Assembly: GCF_013004105.1 (NCBI RefSeq)
Contig: NZ_CP053085.1
Location: forward strand, 2,852,001 to 2,916,000
Direction: 5' to 3'
DNA: 64,000 nucleotides
DNA from: Gemmatimonas groenlandica
Lineage (GTDB): Bacteria; Gemmatimonadota; Gemmatimonadetes; Gemmatimonadales; Gemmatimonadaceae
Below are positions 44,644-54,250 of this stretch, in pieces (the first letter of the stretch is position 1; every line of letters starts with the position of its first letter). Under the pieces are notes generated by a model. It had not been told where the DNA came from, did not search any database, and saw nothing but the letters and a program-made list of their open reading frames with translations. The position numbers and the translations under genes were made by a program.

Positions 44644-46593
44644 CTACCGAGCGGAACGCCAGAAGAAGTAGCGGTAGGACGTTGTGTACTGCTGATTAAA
44701 CTGCTTCTGCCCGTAGAGAAACTGCCCGCGAACTCCACCATTGAACAGCGAGTCCGCGCGTTGACGAAACACGACGTCACCTGTTTGCGCGTAGATCCAA
44801 GCGTAGCTGTTGACAACCAGATTATTGAGCTCTGGATAGGAATCAGGATCCGTTGAGTTAGGCGGGCAGCCTGGCGCGTACTCCACCGCCTGGCTGGCTA
44901 CCTTCCACCGGCTCCACATGTAGTCAGCGGACTTCCTTACCTTCGCAAGAATCGCGGGATTTGGACTATGGTGGATATAGGCCTGAATTAGCGATTCGTT
45001 GAGCATGCCATCCATGTATGTCAGACCGGCACTTAGAGGTGCGCAGATGATTGGGTATCTCCACGCGCCGTCGGCTGCCTGAAGGCCTAGAACAGTTGAG
45101 ACAAACGTGGAGATCTCCGCCGCCGTCGCAATTGCTTCGTTTCCGCGGGCCTGCAGACGCCAACTCCAAAGTTGCGCGGCAAGCGTTCGGGCTAAGATTC
45201 TAGAGTCGATATCCGGATGGCCAACGATACGAGCGTTATCACGAAAGTAGCGAAGCACTTCGGCGACACGTCCGACGGCGAATCGTGACATTTCATCCCC
45301 CGTCAACTGATAGTGCAGCGCGACGCCATCGATCTGCGACCAGTGAGGAGAGGTTCCGTACGCATTCGGCTCAAGATACCCCTTCCGATACGCGAGCACT
45401 TGGCGCGTCCCTCGAGTCCAATATTCAGGGTTACCCGTTCGAACCCACTGCGCGTAGTACACTTGCGCGCGATCATAGTAGTTCTGTTCCCATTGGTCGG
45501 AGTAAGTCGCCCAATGAAGATCAGCGAATGTCCGAAAGTCTGCGTCATACTTTGACGCAAACGATGAGATTGCGCTCGTACTTTCAACGGATCGCGTCGC
45601 GCCGACCAAGTCAGTCTGAACTAGATAGTTCGGATCAGTCGGCAGGATCACTGCATCAGGCATCCCCGGATTATTTACCTGTGGAGGCAGGTCGCCCAAA
45701 GTGCGGCTCGATCCCAGAACTATCTCTGCTGCAACGGGTATACCCGAGGCCAGCGCGTATGGAAACTGCAGCAAAATAGAAGTGAGCGATCCATCTGGAT
45801 GGCGCCCCTGCAATGCCGCGACAAAAATCCGCTGCTCGACTCCACCAACAAACACGCGAACAGCGCTAACGTCAGTGTCCCGTAAAGCGCCGGCCACCAA
45901 TGGCACTCCGCTCGACACGAGTGCGCTTCCAGAACCAACGGAGATCCGCGTCAGCGCCGCCACAATCCGATTCCCGCCTACTGGCGGAGGAGGCACGACC
46001 GTTGCCGACACTGTTACGCTGATCTCGCCCGATGCGCCCAGCTCACTCGAGACGCGAATCTTTGCTTCGCCCGAGGCCAGCGCTGTAATCAGTCCACTCG
46101 TCGTAACAGTAGCGACCGATGAACTCAGCGAGCTGTAAGATAAAGTGCTTCCCGTGTCCAGTGGAATTATACGCGCGGTGTCGCCCCTCGTCAGCGCGAA
46201 TGTCGAGGCCGCAAAGCGAAGTGCCGCAGGTCCGGTTCCTACAATAACGAGGAAGGAGTCGACGGCGGCTGGCGTACGCGCAATGACGTAAACAGCACCA
46301 TTTGCCAGGCCAGTCACGACCGCGTACTGTCCGCCGTTTGCCTGAGGTACGATCGATGCAATCGCTGGATTCGACGAGCGCCACGATGGCTGCACGGTGC
46401 TACGTGACTTGCTCTTCAGCGACGGGGAAACCCAAAGTGTCCTTTGTTCTCCAATTGCTATCGCAGCCTGCTGACGAACCATTGCCGACGCGTCGATGTT
46501 GACAGCTTCGGCTTGCGCACTCGCTGGCTCGTTGACAGTCGCTCCATCGGCACATGCACATAGCAGGACGACAGCCGTTAGCTCTAGGATCAT
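44644..46593 (-). CDS. Large lipoprotein: BIG2-like domains plus an alpha/alpha-barrel-like region
   Basis: 649 residues from the ATG at 46593, which gives a proper lipoprotein signal ('MILELTAVVLLCACADG'); the longer frame has 21 non-signal residues. Residues ~40-210 hold two BIG2-like Ig domains ('WRSSNPAIASIVPQ', 'YSSLSSSVATVTTSGLI'). A beta-rich linker (~215-320) follows. The rest (~330-649) is helical with repeated aromatic pairs ('YYDRAQVYYAQWVRTGNPEYW', 'SPHWSQIDGVALHYQLTG', 'YMDGMLNESLIQAYIHH'), reminiscent of the (alpha/alpha) toroids of polysaccharide lyases and hydrolases. Placed inside the EPS locus it may trim or release polymer, but no catalytic residues can be named. Confidence 0.6.
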   Translation of the reverse strand: MILELTAVVLLCACADGATVNEPASAQAEAVNIDASAMVRQQAAIAIGEQRTLWVSPSLKSKSRSTVQPSWRSSNPAIASIVPQANGGQYAVVTGLANGAVYVIARTPAAVDSFLVIVGTGPAALRFAASTFALTRGDTARIIPLDTGSTLSYSSLSSSVATVTTSGLITALASGEAKIRVSSELGASGEISVTVSATVVPPPPVGGNRIVAALTRISVGSGSALVSSGVPLVAGALRDTDVSAVRVFVGGVEQRIFVAALQGRHPDGSLTSILLQFPYALASGIPVAAEIVLGSSRTLGDLPPQVNNPGMPDAVILPTDPNYLVQTDLVGATRSVESTSAISSFASKYDADFRTFADLHWATYSDQWEQNYYDRAQVYYAQWVRTGNPEYWTRGTRQVLAYRKGYLEPNAYGTSPHWSQIDGVALHYQLTGDEMSRFAVGRVAEVLRYFRDNARIVGHPDIDSRILARTLAAQLWSWRLQARGNEAIATAAEISTFVSTVLGLQAADGAWRYPIICAPLSAGLTYMDGMLNESLIQAYIHHSPNPAILAKVRKSADYMWSRWKVASQAVEYAPGCPPNSTDPDSYPELNNLVVNSYAWIYAQTGDVVFRQRADSLFNGGVRGQFLYGQKQFNQQYTTSYRYFFWRSAR

Positions 46594-47290
46594 CCGGTTG
46601 AAACTCCAAAAACGTACCACTTGCCCTCCAGGGCGACTGAGCGGCTCGACTAGCATGGCGACGAGAATCCTTGGTCGCGTTAGCCTCGTAGCTTTGCGTC
46701 ACCGGCTTTCGCCGGTTTTGCCTTTGCAGGCTCGTTGGGCAGATTTCCACCAGCGGAATTCTGAACCGACCAGAACCACAGGATTGACGGATACCACAGA
46801 GGAAGGCAACGAGGCAATCCAATGGTGTGACGGAGATTACGATCGCTGTAACTGTTGCCCCTATTTGCCGATTCGCCGGTCGCCCGCAGCAACTCACCTA
46901 GGCTTCAGCACTAGTAAACCGTCCCCCTAAACATCCCGGGCTCCGACTCAGTGTGTCCGCCGTTCTATGCATTTCGGAGGATCCATAGGGTCCAATGACT
47001 CTAAGCCTCCAAAAGTCGAGGCGCCACGGTGAAGCCGGCCATAGACAGTTCGCCTTTTTTGAGCACACTTGCCCACTCGAATGAGCTTCGGACACATGTC
47101 GTACGGACGGCCCAAGCCGAATGAGTCCATTGTCGGGTCGGTCGGCCGAAGATCTTGATCCGCCTGTCTCGATGTAGCCCGGTCGGCAGGACCTAGAGTC
47201 CAGCTAACTTTCGCCGGCAGCGCGCCCTTCGCCAATCGTCTCAGATTCTTGAAAGTGGCGAAGGAGGCAAAGTACCGCGTTCGATTAAAG
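46594..47290. other. Gap before the ISL3 element, no gene
   Basis: Around 700 bases with no plausible ORF. The lipoprotein promoter should lie in the first 100-200 bases. The last bases are the left target flank of the ISL3 element. Confidence 0.5.
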
Positions 47291-48648
47291 GGGTCTTCCG
47301 GGAATTTAGGGATGGCGGCGTGACATCGGGCGCGCCGCTCGGCATCGTAAACGGCACGGAGGTGAGCCATGACCGAGCCGGTATCGGATGCCCTGCTGAA
47401 GCTGCTGGGCGAGTGGGAAGGGTTTGACGTCGAGCGGGTCGAGACGGAGGCAGAGGGCGATGACGTGTTCGGGGCGCCCGCGCCGCGCTTGGTGTTGATG
47501 TTGCGCGCGAAGGCCGGTGCCCCGAAGCGATGCAGCCAGTGTGGCGCGATCGTCGAGAAGATTCACGACGTGAGTGAGCGCCGCGTGCGCGACCTGCCGC
47601 TCGGCGAGTGGGACACGTGGCTCGTGTTTCCGCGGGCGCGCCTGCAGTGCCCGCGCTGTGGGCCGACCGTCGAGGCGGTGCCCTGGCTCGATCGCTATCA
47701 GCGCATGACGACCCGGCTCGCGGAGAAGATCGCGCGGCTCGCGCAGGTGCTGCCGATCAAACAGGTTGCGGCGTGGTTCGGCGTGGGCTGGGACACGGTC
47801 AAGCAGATCGATCAGCGCGCGCTCGCGCAGCGCCTTGGCGCGGCCGAGGACCACCTCGATGGGCTGCGACGGATCGCGATTGATGAATTCGCCATTTGCC
47901 GGGGGCACCAGTACGCGACCGTCGTGTTGGATGTGGACCGCAAGCGCGTAGTGTGGATCGCGCGCGGGCGCGATCAAGAAGCGCTGCGCGGCTTTCTGAC
48001 GGCGCTGGGGCCGACGCGGTGCGCCGCCGTGGACGCCGTGGCCGTCGACATGTGGAAGCCGTATGCGGCGGAGCTGCGCGTGCATTATCCGCAGGCCGCG
48101 CTGGTGTACGATCTCTTTCACATCGTCGCCAAGTACGCGCTGGACGTGATCGATCGCGTGCGCGTCGATGAGACGAATCGGCTCGCCGCCGCCGCTGGGC
48201 AGGGGAAGGTGCGCGAGGCGCGGCGTGTCATCAAAGGCGCCCGCTGGCTACTGCTGCGAAACAAGGCGAATCTCAAGACGCGTGGCGAGCGCGTACGCCT
48301 GCGCGACCTGCTCCGCGCCAATCGCGCGCTCTTTATCGTGTACGTGCTCAAGGACGATCTCAAACGTCTCTGGCAGTATCGATCGCCCGTCGCCGCCCTC
48401 CGGTTCTGGAAGGCCTGGCGACGTCGCGCGCTCCGCAGCAGGATTCCGGCGCTCCGAAAGTTTACCGCGATGCTGGAGCGCCATCTCGACGGCATCCTCA
48501 GTCACTGCCGCTATCCAATCAACTCCGGTGTCCTCGAGGGCTGCAACAATAAGATCAAAGCCCTCAAGCGCGTCGCCTACGGTATCGCGACGATGCCTAC
48601 TTCTTCCTCAAGATTCGCGCGGCGTTTCCCGGAATTCCCGGATGACCC
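47291..48648 (+). mobile_element. ISL3-family insertion sequence
   Basis: Terminal inverted repeats start 'gggtc': the left end from 47291 ('gggtcttccgggaatt') matches the right end read inward from 48648 ('gggtcatccgggaatt'). Flanking 8-mers are 'gattaaag' (47283-47290) and 'gattagaa' (48649-48656), a target duplication that is only partly conserved. Length 1358 bp and a single transposase gene, normal for the family. Confidence 0.85.
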
Positions 48649-48679
48649 GATTAGAATTGCGCACAAGTGCCCAATTTGA
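47369..48679 (+). pseudogene. ISL3-family transposase with a frameshift near its C-terminus
   Basis: 436 residues as read. The N-terminal zinc-finger pair is intact ('CSQCG...', 'CPRCG'), followed by the helical linker ('VLPIKQVAAWFGVGWDTVKQID') and the catalytic core with 'IAIDEFAICRGHQYATVVLD' (first Asp), 'VDAVAVDMWKPY' (second Asp) and 'NSGVLEGCNNKIKALKRVAYG' (Glu). Right after that point (about 48581-48585) one base appears to be missing. In the other frame the normal ending 'YRDDAYFFLKIRAAFPGIPG' is read and stops at 48643-48645 inside the IS. The present frame instead runs out of the element to 48679. Activity is doubtful. Confidence 0.85.
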
Positions 48680-48856
48680 CGTGCATTCGATACGGAAACG
48701 TCACGAACGCGCTGCCCGCGTCCCTTCTGCTGGCTTATTCAGTCTGCCTAGTTGAATGAATAGCTCGCGAGGCGGCAGGGTTCATTGCAACAACGTGCAT
48801 CGAACGCCAGATTCTCTCGTACCGCACGTTACTTCGAACGCACAGCCCCAGGTTGA

Positions 48857-49696
48857 GTGACAATACCAGATCTCGCATTCGTTCGTCCACATCCGGTGAC
48901 CGATCTTGTGCGAGTTGGCCGAGCTTTCGATGGTGGCTACGTCCTACCGGCACGTGCTGTTCTCAGGTGCACGCACCTGATAGGCATGGGAATAAGCGAC
49001 GATTGGAGCTTTGAGGAGGACGTGCTAAGCCAAAATCCTTTGGTGCAGTTGGTCGGACTTGACGGAACCGTGTCAGCCGGTCGATTTGGCGTTGGCGCTC
49101 TTAGCAAATTGACCCTTGCGCTCAAGAGCTTGCTTCAGGGAAGGATCAGCCAGTTCGAACGTGCGCTGTTAGAGGCTAAGTGGTCAGCCATTACGGCGAT
49201 CAAGTTCTTGCGGTTCTTCGCGAGGGGAAATCGTGAGTTCATTCAGAAGATGGTTCGTGCAGAAGCTTCTCCCGACGGGATAACATGGAAAGAAGCGTTA
49301 GCCCGTCTGCATTCCGTTGGGAACAGCACGAAGTCAATTCTCGTCAAAATGGACATCGAGGGTGGAGAGTACGCGATCCTTCCCGAGCTGCTCAAAGAAT
49401 CCGACGAAGTTTCTTTACTCATCGTGGAGTTTCATGATTGCGGAGCTAGGTGGACCGATTTTCAGGCCATCATTGCCGAAATCTGTAGGTGTTTCACCGT
49501 CGTACATGTTCATGGCAATAACTACATTCCGCTAATACCGAGCACTAACGTACCAGAGGTGCTAGAGATTTCTTTTCTGAGGAGCTCACTTTTGACGAAG
49601 TCGGATGAGCTCGCTACTCAGCCCGTCAAGTATCCGCTCACTGAGCTTGACCAGCCAAACGATCCGGCGAGGCCGGACTACTCATTAGCGTTTTAG
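48857..49696 (+). CDS. FkbM-like SAM-dependent methyltransferase
   Basis: 279 residues from a GTG at 48857. The FkbM-type segment 'SILVKMDIEGGEYAILPEL' (acidic loop after the SAM site) and the later 'LLIVEFHDCG' are clear. The N-terminal SAM loop is less typical ('THLIGMGISDDWSFEEDV'). Such proteins O-methylate sugars or appear as accessory genes in EPS loci, which fits here. It stands alone between the ISL3 element and the ligase. The substrate is unknown and the divergent N-terminus leaves some doubt about the reaction. Confidence 0.7.
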   Translation: MTIPDLAFVRPHPVTDLVRVGRAFDGGYVLPARAVLRCTHLIGMGISDDWSFEEDVLSQNPLVQLVGLDGTVSAGRFGVGALSKLTLALKSLLQGRISQFERALLEAKWSAITAIKFLRFFARGNREFIQKMVRAEASPDGITWKEALARLHSVGNSTKSILVKMDIEGGEYAILPELLKESDEVSLLIVEFHDCGARWTDFQAIIAEICRCFTVVHVHGNNYIPLIPSTNVPEVLEISFLRSSLLTKSDELATQPVKYPLTELDQPNDPARPDYSLAF

Positions 49697-50198
49697 TCAG
49701 CTATGTCGCCGCTTCGCGTGACATGTGCTGTGGCGCGAGATCTTGACCATGCGACTTCCCAACTAAGTACGAATGCCGAGTCGTTGGGCACGAACTTGAT
49801 AAAGTTCGCTTGCGGCTCTCCGCTCGATATCCTAAGGAGCGGTGCGACTTGCTCGGTTGCTTGAGCGGATGCAGTGAGCCGATTAAGACGCTTGCAGGCG
49901 GTGATCGGCGAACATTGTTCTACTCGTTTTGGCCACTCGAACGTGATTGAAATTGCGACGCTGGAATGATGTGTTGTGGCGAATTGTTCCTAGTTGAAGA
50001 AACTCCGCAAGCCGCTATACGCGTCGCTCTCGACGCAATTCGACTGCGGGCTACGGTTAACGCTTCAGGCATCGGATCCGCCGTCCGCGTTGTCGCACTG
50101 TCGCACTGCGATCCATCATTGGTGCTCGGACGCGAACCTGAGTGGACCGATTGTAAGCGCAAATGGTCGAACTGCGACTCTGCATATGCCGAACGGCC
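49697..50198. other. Gap between methyltransferase and ligase, no gene
   Basis: 500 bases between convergent genes, with short frames without family features. No clear terminator hairpin was found. Confidence 0.5.
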
Positions 50199-51506
50199 TT
50201 ACACCAGGCGAGTTGCTCCCGTCGGGCCGCTGATGACCGACGTCCGGGTAGGGCGAGTACGAAGCAACTGCTCCGTCATCGCCGCTATGCCGAACATTCC
50301 CCACAGTATATAGCTGTACCCATGAGAGAGAAACACGATGGCGGATAAGTACGCAGCGAGCGACGCCAAGAGCTCTGGCCGATGCACCGTCGTTCGCCAA
50401 CTCCAGAACGCCGCGGCATTGCGTGCACTTCTGCCAATGAGTGCCAGCAGCAGAATACCGCCAGGCATTCCGAGCTCGGCGAAGATCTGCACGTATGTAT
50501 TGTGGGCGGTGTGCCACGCACCGCGCGTACCTTGGTCGCGGAAGTCTTCACCTATCTGCACTTCAAAGGTGCCGGCACCTAAGCCAACGAGCGGGTTCGC
50601 GAGCGCAAAGACTACTCCTCGTTTCCACAAGTACAGCCGTCCGGAATTGCTAGTGGTATTGTAGTCCTCATCCAAAGAAAACAACGTTACCGCTCTTTCC
50701 TTGGTCACCGTTGGCAGGAGCGGCCAAGTCAAAGGCGCAAGGATGATGATTGCGCCCAGAATCATCAATATCTTCCTTGGGCGGTACGAGAAAGAAAAGA
50801 CCGACAGGCCTACAACCAAACCAATCAGTCCACCACGCGAGCCGGTCTTCATTAGCACAGCGAACAAGACCGCGGCCGATACTGCAGAGATCAATCTGGA
50901 TAGCTTTGGCCCTCTCGTCGATGCACCGAGTGCAAAGGGAATCATGATTACGAAAAGAGCGCCAAGGTCGTTCGGGTCGTAAGTGCCGAGCGATGTAAGA
51001 CGGCTGCCTTCGACAACTGCCCCCTGCGAAACCAGAGCGATGGCGGTTAAGGCTGCGACCCATGTCGCCAGCATGAGGACTCGGTCGAAGTTCCTCAGGC
51101 TGGGCGCGTTCAGAGACAATAGCGCGACCAAACTTAGCGACCACGGCAACGTCATCATTGTTGAGACGGACTGCCCTTTCCAGATCGAGAATGGCACTGA
51201 GAGACAGATGCAGACGCCCATCGCAACCGCCAACTGAAAGGTCACGTTAGTCCGAATCGACTTCCAAGCCACCGCTCCTGTTCCAAACAAATGAAATAGC
51301 AGGAGGAGCACAGTGACGGTGAATACCGGCTTCAGCTGCCTAATCGGGCCTAGCACCTCGCCCGCTCGAATCATGATAAATGAGAGTGCCAACACGGATG
51401 CGATCCACGAGCCGCGCCAGTATCCACGAAGCGCTGGCGCAGCGCGCTGCGCGCTGCGGCCGCGAGAACGCAATTGCGCGGCATTCGCGTGAACGGCAAT
51501 ACTCAC
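50199..51506 (-). CDS. O-antigen ligase / Wzy-like polymerase
   Basis: 435 residues from a GTG at ~51506 that overlaps the epimerase stop (GTGA). About 10-12 membrane helices and one large periplasmic loop (~270-330) holding the family's 'NSGRLYLWKRGVVFALANPLVGLGAG' and 'AHNTYVQIFAELG', i.e. Wzy_C with the H-N-x-x-x-x motif; key parts are 'GRLYLWK' and 'HNTYVQIFAELG'. Role: polymerisation of repeat units or their transfer to a carrier, at the periplasmic side of the inner membrane. Exosortase loci commonly carry such a gene. It is last in the exosortase-EpsI-epimerase-ligase operon. Confidence 0.88.
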   Translation of the reverse strand: MSIAVHANAAQLRSRGRSAQRAAPALRGYWRGSWIASVLALSFIMIRAGEVLGPIRQLKPVFTVTVLLLLFHLFGTGAVAWKSIRTNVTFQLAVAMGVCICLSVPFSIWKGQSVSTMMTLPWSLSLVALLSLNAPSLRNFDRVLMLATWVAALTAIALVSQGAVVEGSRLTSLGTYDPNDLGALFVIMIPFALGASTRGPKLSRLISAVSAAVLFAVLMKTGSRGGLIGLVVGLSVFSFSYRPRKILMILGAIIILAPLTWPLLPTVTKERAVTLFSLDEDYNTTSNSGRLYLWKRGVVFALANPLVGLGAGTFEVQIGEDFRDQGTRGAWHTAHNTYVQIFAELGMPGGILLLALIGRSARNAAAFWSWRTTVHRPELLASLAAYLSAIVFLSHGYSYILWGMFGIAAMTEQLLRTRPTRTSVISGPTGATRLV

Positions 51507-52576
51507 GGAAAGATCTCCACCGACTGCTCGATACTTTCTGGCGGAATGAGCCGCTTGTAAGGCACCGACTTGCCAGTCGTCATATACCACGAGACGGTCT
51601 GCCTGAGTGCGTCGCGCAGAATGACTCCTGGCACGAATCCCGAAGAAATGGCTTTTGCGGCACTGAACTGCGTTTTATCCACTGCCATCTTTCGAATTCG
51701 CGCCCTGCTCACCGACAGCGTGCGTCCAGTTAGTGCAGCGAGCCCCTCAATTGGTAATGCCAAGGCTAGAGCGAGTCCGAGGGGCAAATGTATGATTGGG
51801 ATGCGGCGGCCGAGAGCAGAAGCGAGCTCTCTGGCAATCTCGCCGCTTGTCATATCGGGGGTCTCGACCCAGTTGAACTCGTCGACACCGGCCCCGTGTC
51901 GCGCCCACGCCCACAGAGCGAAGGACACCAGGTTGTCGACGTAAGATAAGCTCTTGACGTTAGCGCCCTCGCCGACCTGAAGATACAAACCAGCGTCGAT
52001 CTGTCGTATGAGCGAAAACATGTTCGCAAAGTTCTCTGGTCCGAACGTGACCGTCGGCCTTATGATGAGTGCATCCAGACCCCCGGCCGCAGCCGCCCCG
52101 CGCAGTAATCTTTCGGCGGCGAGCTTGCTCGCTCCATAAGGACCGATTGGATTAGGCTCATGGGTTTCATTTCGAGAATGATTCGCCTCTCCATAGACCG
52201 CGGCCGATGAGAAGAAACAGATCCGTCGAATCGTCCTAGCCGACATAGCTTCGATGAGCAGCGAAGTCGAACCTTCGTTTACGTCAAAGTACGTATCTCG
52301 CGCTATGCCGCTATCGTGATGCGCAGCTGCCAAATGCAACACTTCCGAGCAACCGTCGATTGCTGAAGCAATCGCGAGCGGGTTGCGTACGTCCCCTCGC
52401 ACGAAGCGTTCTGGCTTCAAGAATGATGCAGGCGTGTGCAGATCTAGAATGACGTAGCGCCGTCCGGACTCTTGAAGGCGCCGGCAGAGGTGCGTTCCAA
52501 TGAATCCTGAGCCACCCGTAACAAGAACACATCCGAGAGGAGTGGAACTAAGAAGGTCGATCTGTCCTTCGCTCAC
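51503..52576 (-). CDS. NAD-dependent sugar epimerase/dehydratase (extended SDR)
   Basis: 357 residues. Rossmann start 'VLVTGGSGFIGTHLCRRL'; the SDR catalytic set includes Ser in 'CFFSSAAVYGE' and 'YGASKLAAE' (Y-x-x-x-K). The GTG start at 52576 overlaps the stop of EpsI (GTGA), so translation is coupled. Role: conversion of a nucleotide sugar (C4 epimerase or related). Later residues resemble sterol-dehydrogenase-like members ('FNWVETPDMTSGEIARELASALG'), so the precise substrate is open. Confidence 0.87.
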   Translation of the reverse strand: MSEGQIDLLSSTPLGCVLVTGGSGFIGTHLCRRLQESGRRYVILDLHTPASFLKPERFVRGDVRNPLAIASAIDGCSEVLHLAAAHHDSGIARDTYFDVNEGSTSLLIEAMSARTIRRICFFSSAAVYGEANHSRNETHEPNPIGPYGASKLAAERLLRGAAAAGGLDALIIRPTVTFGPENFANMFSLIRQIDAGLYLQVGEGANVKSLSYVDNLVSFALWAWARHGAGVDEFNWVETPDMTSGEIARELASALGRRIPIIHLPLGLALALALPIEGLAALTGRTLSVSRARIRKMAVDKTQFSAAKAISSGFVPGVILRDALRQTVSWYMTTGKSVPYKRLIPPESIEQSVEIFP

Positions 52577-53244
52577 AGCGACGTCTCGAATGGGCTGGCG
52601 GGCATGGCTTTACGAACGTCGGCGACGAGCGCCGGCACCAGCGACTTGCTCATTGCGTCTGCCTTCGCGATGGCTGCTTTCAGCTCCGCGTCGCTCCGCC
52701 CGGCAATGGGCAGCACAATGCGTACGAGCGCCTCTTCGGTGCGACCATACACCGCGGCGTCGCGCATGAGGTTCCACTTTACTTTGTACTCGCTCGACTC
52801 GACCCGACCGCGGCCTTGATACCAGTAGTAGACGAGCGCTCGCACGCCCTTGTTCGCGAGTACAACGCGGTTGACTGAGGCCCCAGGCGCGGATGTTCCG
52901 ATTGGAAGTCGCGCCGTTTCCATGATCTCCCATCCGGCACCGGGTAGACAGTTCTTGGGCGAGTGAATTGATTTGCCCTGCACCTGGCGATCGTAGTATC
53001 CGACGTACACGCTGAAGGCTGCCGCGGAATCCGGTCCGAAGGACCGCATCACGTAGTCAGTCATTCCCGCGACCTTTCGCTCCTCGTCTGGAACGACCAG
53101 ATCAGTGGAACCGAGCCCCAGATAAGATGCCGTGATGGCTGCCATTGGCGTTCGTGGCTCGACCGCGTGCTGTTGACGCATCCCAGAGATCAGCAGTACG
53201 CCGGCTCCGAGGACTGCCACGGGAATCAAATTGATGAAACGCAT
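52573..53244 (-). CDS. EpsI-family protein (exosortase-associated)
   Basis: 223 residues. One N-terminal membrane helix ('IPVAVLGAGVLLISG') and a periplasmic domain with EpsI (DUF3485) features: 'VYVGYYDRQVQGKSIHSPKNCLPGAGWEI' (key part 'HSPKNCLPGAGW') and 'ALVYYWYQGRGR'. Known association: encoded next to, or fused with, exosortases in EPS loci; biochemical role still unclear. The ATG overlaps the exosortase stop by one base and its own stop overlaps the epimerase GTG. Confidence 0.92.
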   Translation of the reverse strand: MRFINLIPVAVLGAGVLLISGMRQQHAVEPRTPMAAITASYLGLGSTDLVVPDEERKVAGMTDYVMRSFGPDSAAAFSVYVGYYDRQVQGKSIHSPKNCLPGAGWEIMETARLPIGTSAPGASVNRVVLANKGVRALVYYWYQGRGRVESSEYKVKWNLMRDAAVYGRTEEALVRIVLPIAGRSDAELKAAIAKADAMSKSLVPALVADVRKAMPASPFETSL

Positions 53245-54155
53245 CAGGCTTCACTCCTTGAACCGCGAAGGACTTTACTCTCGACGGAACCGAGCATCCA
53301 GGCGACAAATGCAGTGATAACGAAGGCAGCGCCAAACATCACCATGCCCTCACTCGTGTGCATAAAGCCCTCCCCCATTTCTGGGCTGACAAACAGCACC
53401 AAGAATCCGGTCAGGAAAATGCGAAATCCGTTGATGGCGATGGCAATTGGAATTGCGACCAAGATTAACAGAAGTCGGGTTGGCCATTTCTGCAGGAACA
53501 TCGCACCGAGCAACACGCCGAGACTGAGCAGCGCCGTCAGGGAGCGAAGCCCACTGCACGCCTCCGCCACGAAGAGCTCCTGGCCCGGAATGCGAATCAC
53601 GTTGCCGTTCATCATCACCGGGATATCGCGCCACTTCAACAAGCCCGCGCCGATCTTCGACGCCATAAACTGCAGCGGCAACGCCACCGTGTTCAGAATA
53701 ACTTCCGGAATCGGGATCGACAGCGCCGTCAGCGTGAACGGCAGCCACCAATGCAGCAGCTGACGAAACCCGCCGTACCACACCGTCAGCCCGGCAAGCG
53801 CCATCAACATCGAGCCGCGCATCACGAACAACTCGGCGGCGAGATCTGCGGCATAGCGGAACAGCACCGCGAAGATCAGAATCGCCGCGCCGAGCACGCG
53901 TTGCGGCTTCGAGCCTTCCACGATGCCGCTCTTCCAGGCGAAGTACAGCGACAACGGCGCCAACAGCAGGCCGTGACCCGAGTTGGGGTCGTTCCACCAC
54001 GCGTCGAACATGAGCGTGGCCGGCTTCGCGAAGAGCAGCACGAACATCACCGCCGTGAGCGCATACGATGCGAGCTCCACGGGGGCGCGTTCCTTCAACG
54101 ACGCGAGAACATCGCGAGGCATGAAGGCTGGGGATGTCGGGGCAGGAATAGTCAC
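53244..54155 (-). CDS. xrt: Exosortase (membrane cysteine transpeptidase for PEP-CTERM proteins)
   Basis: 303 residues with about eight membrane helices. Catalytic signatures: Cys200 in 'AEACSGLRSLTALL', Arg245 in 'NGFRIFLTG' and His266 in 'FMHTSEG'. Known family role: cleavage and sorting of proteins with a PEP-CTERM tail at the inner membrane, typically in EPS-producing diderms. First gene of a four-gene operon with EpsI, epimerase and ligase, all with overlapping start/stop codons. One target candidate in the window is the protein at 62159. Confidence 0.95.
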   Translation of the reverse strand: MTIPAPTSPAFMPRDVLASLKERAPVELASYALTAVMFVLLFAKPATLMFDAWWNDPNSGHGLLLAPLSLYFAWKSGIVEGSKPQRVLGAAILIFAVLFRYAADLAAELFVMRGSMLMALAGLTVWYGGFRQLLHWWLPFTLTALSIPIPEVILNTVALPLQFMASKIGAGLLKWRDIPVMMNGNVIRIPGQELFVAEACSGLRSLTALLSLGVLLGAMFLQKWPTRLLLILVAIPIAIAINGFRIFLTGFLVLFVSPEMGEGFMHTSEGMVMFGAAFVITAFVAWMLGSVESKVLRGSRSEA

Positions 54156-54250
54156 GGTCGATTCAAGATGAGAGGCAATTCAGGGACGCGCGGGAGGCAC
54201 CGACTGTCACACGCGCGGCACGACGACCGGATTTCATGCCGACCGCGAGC

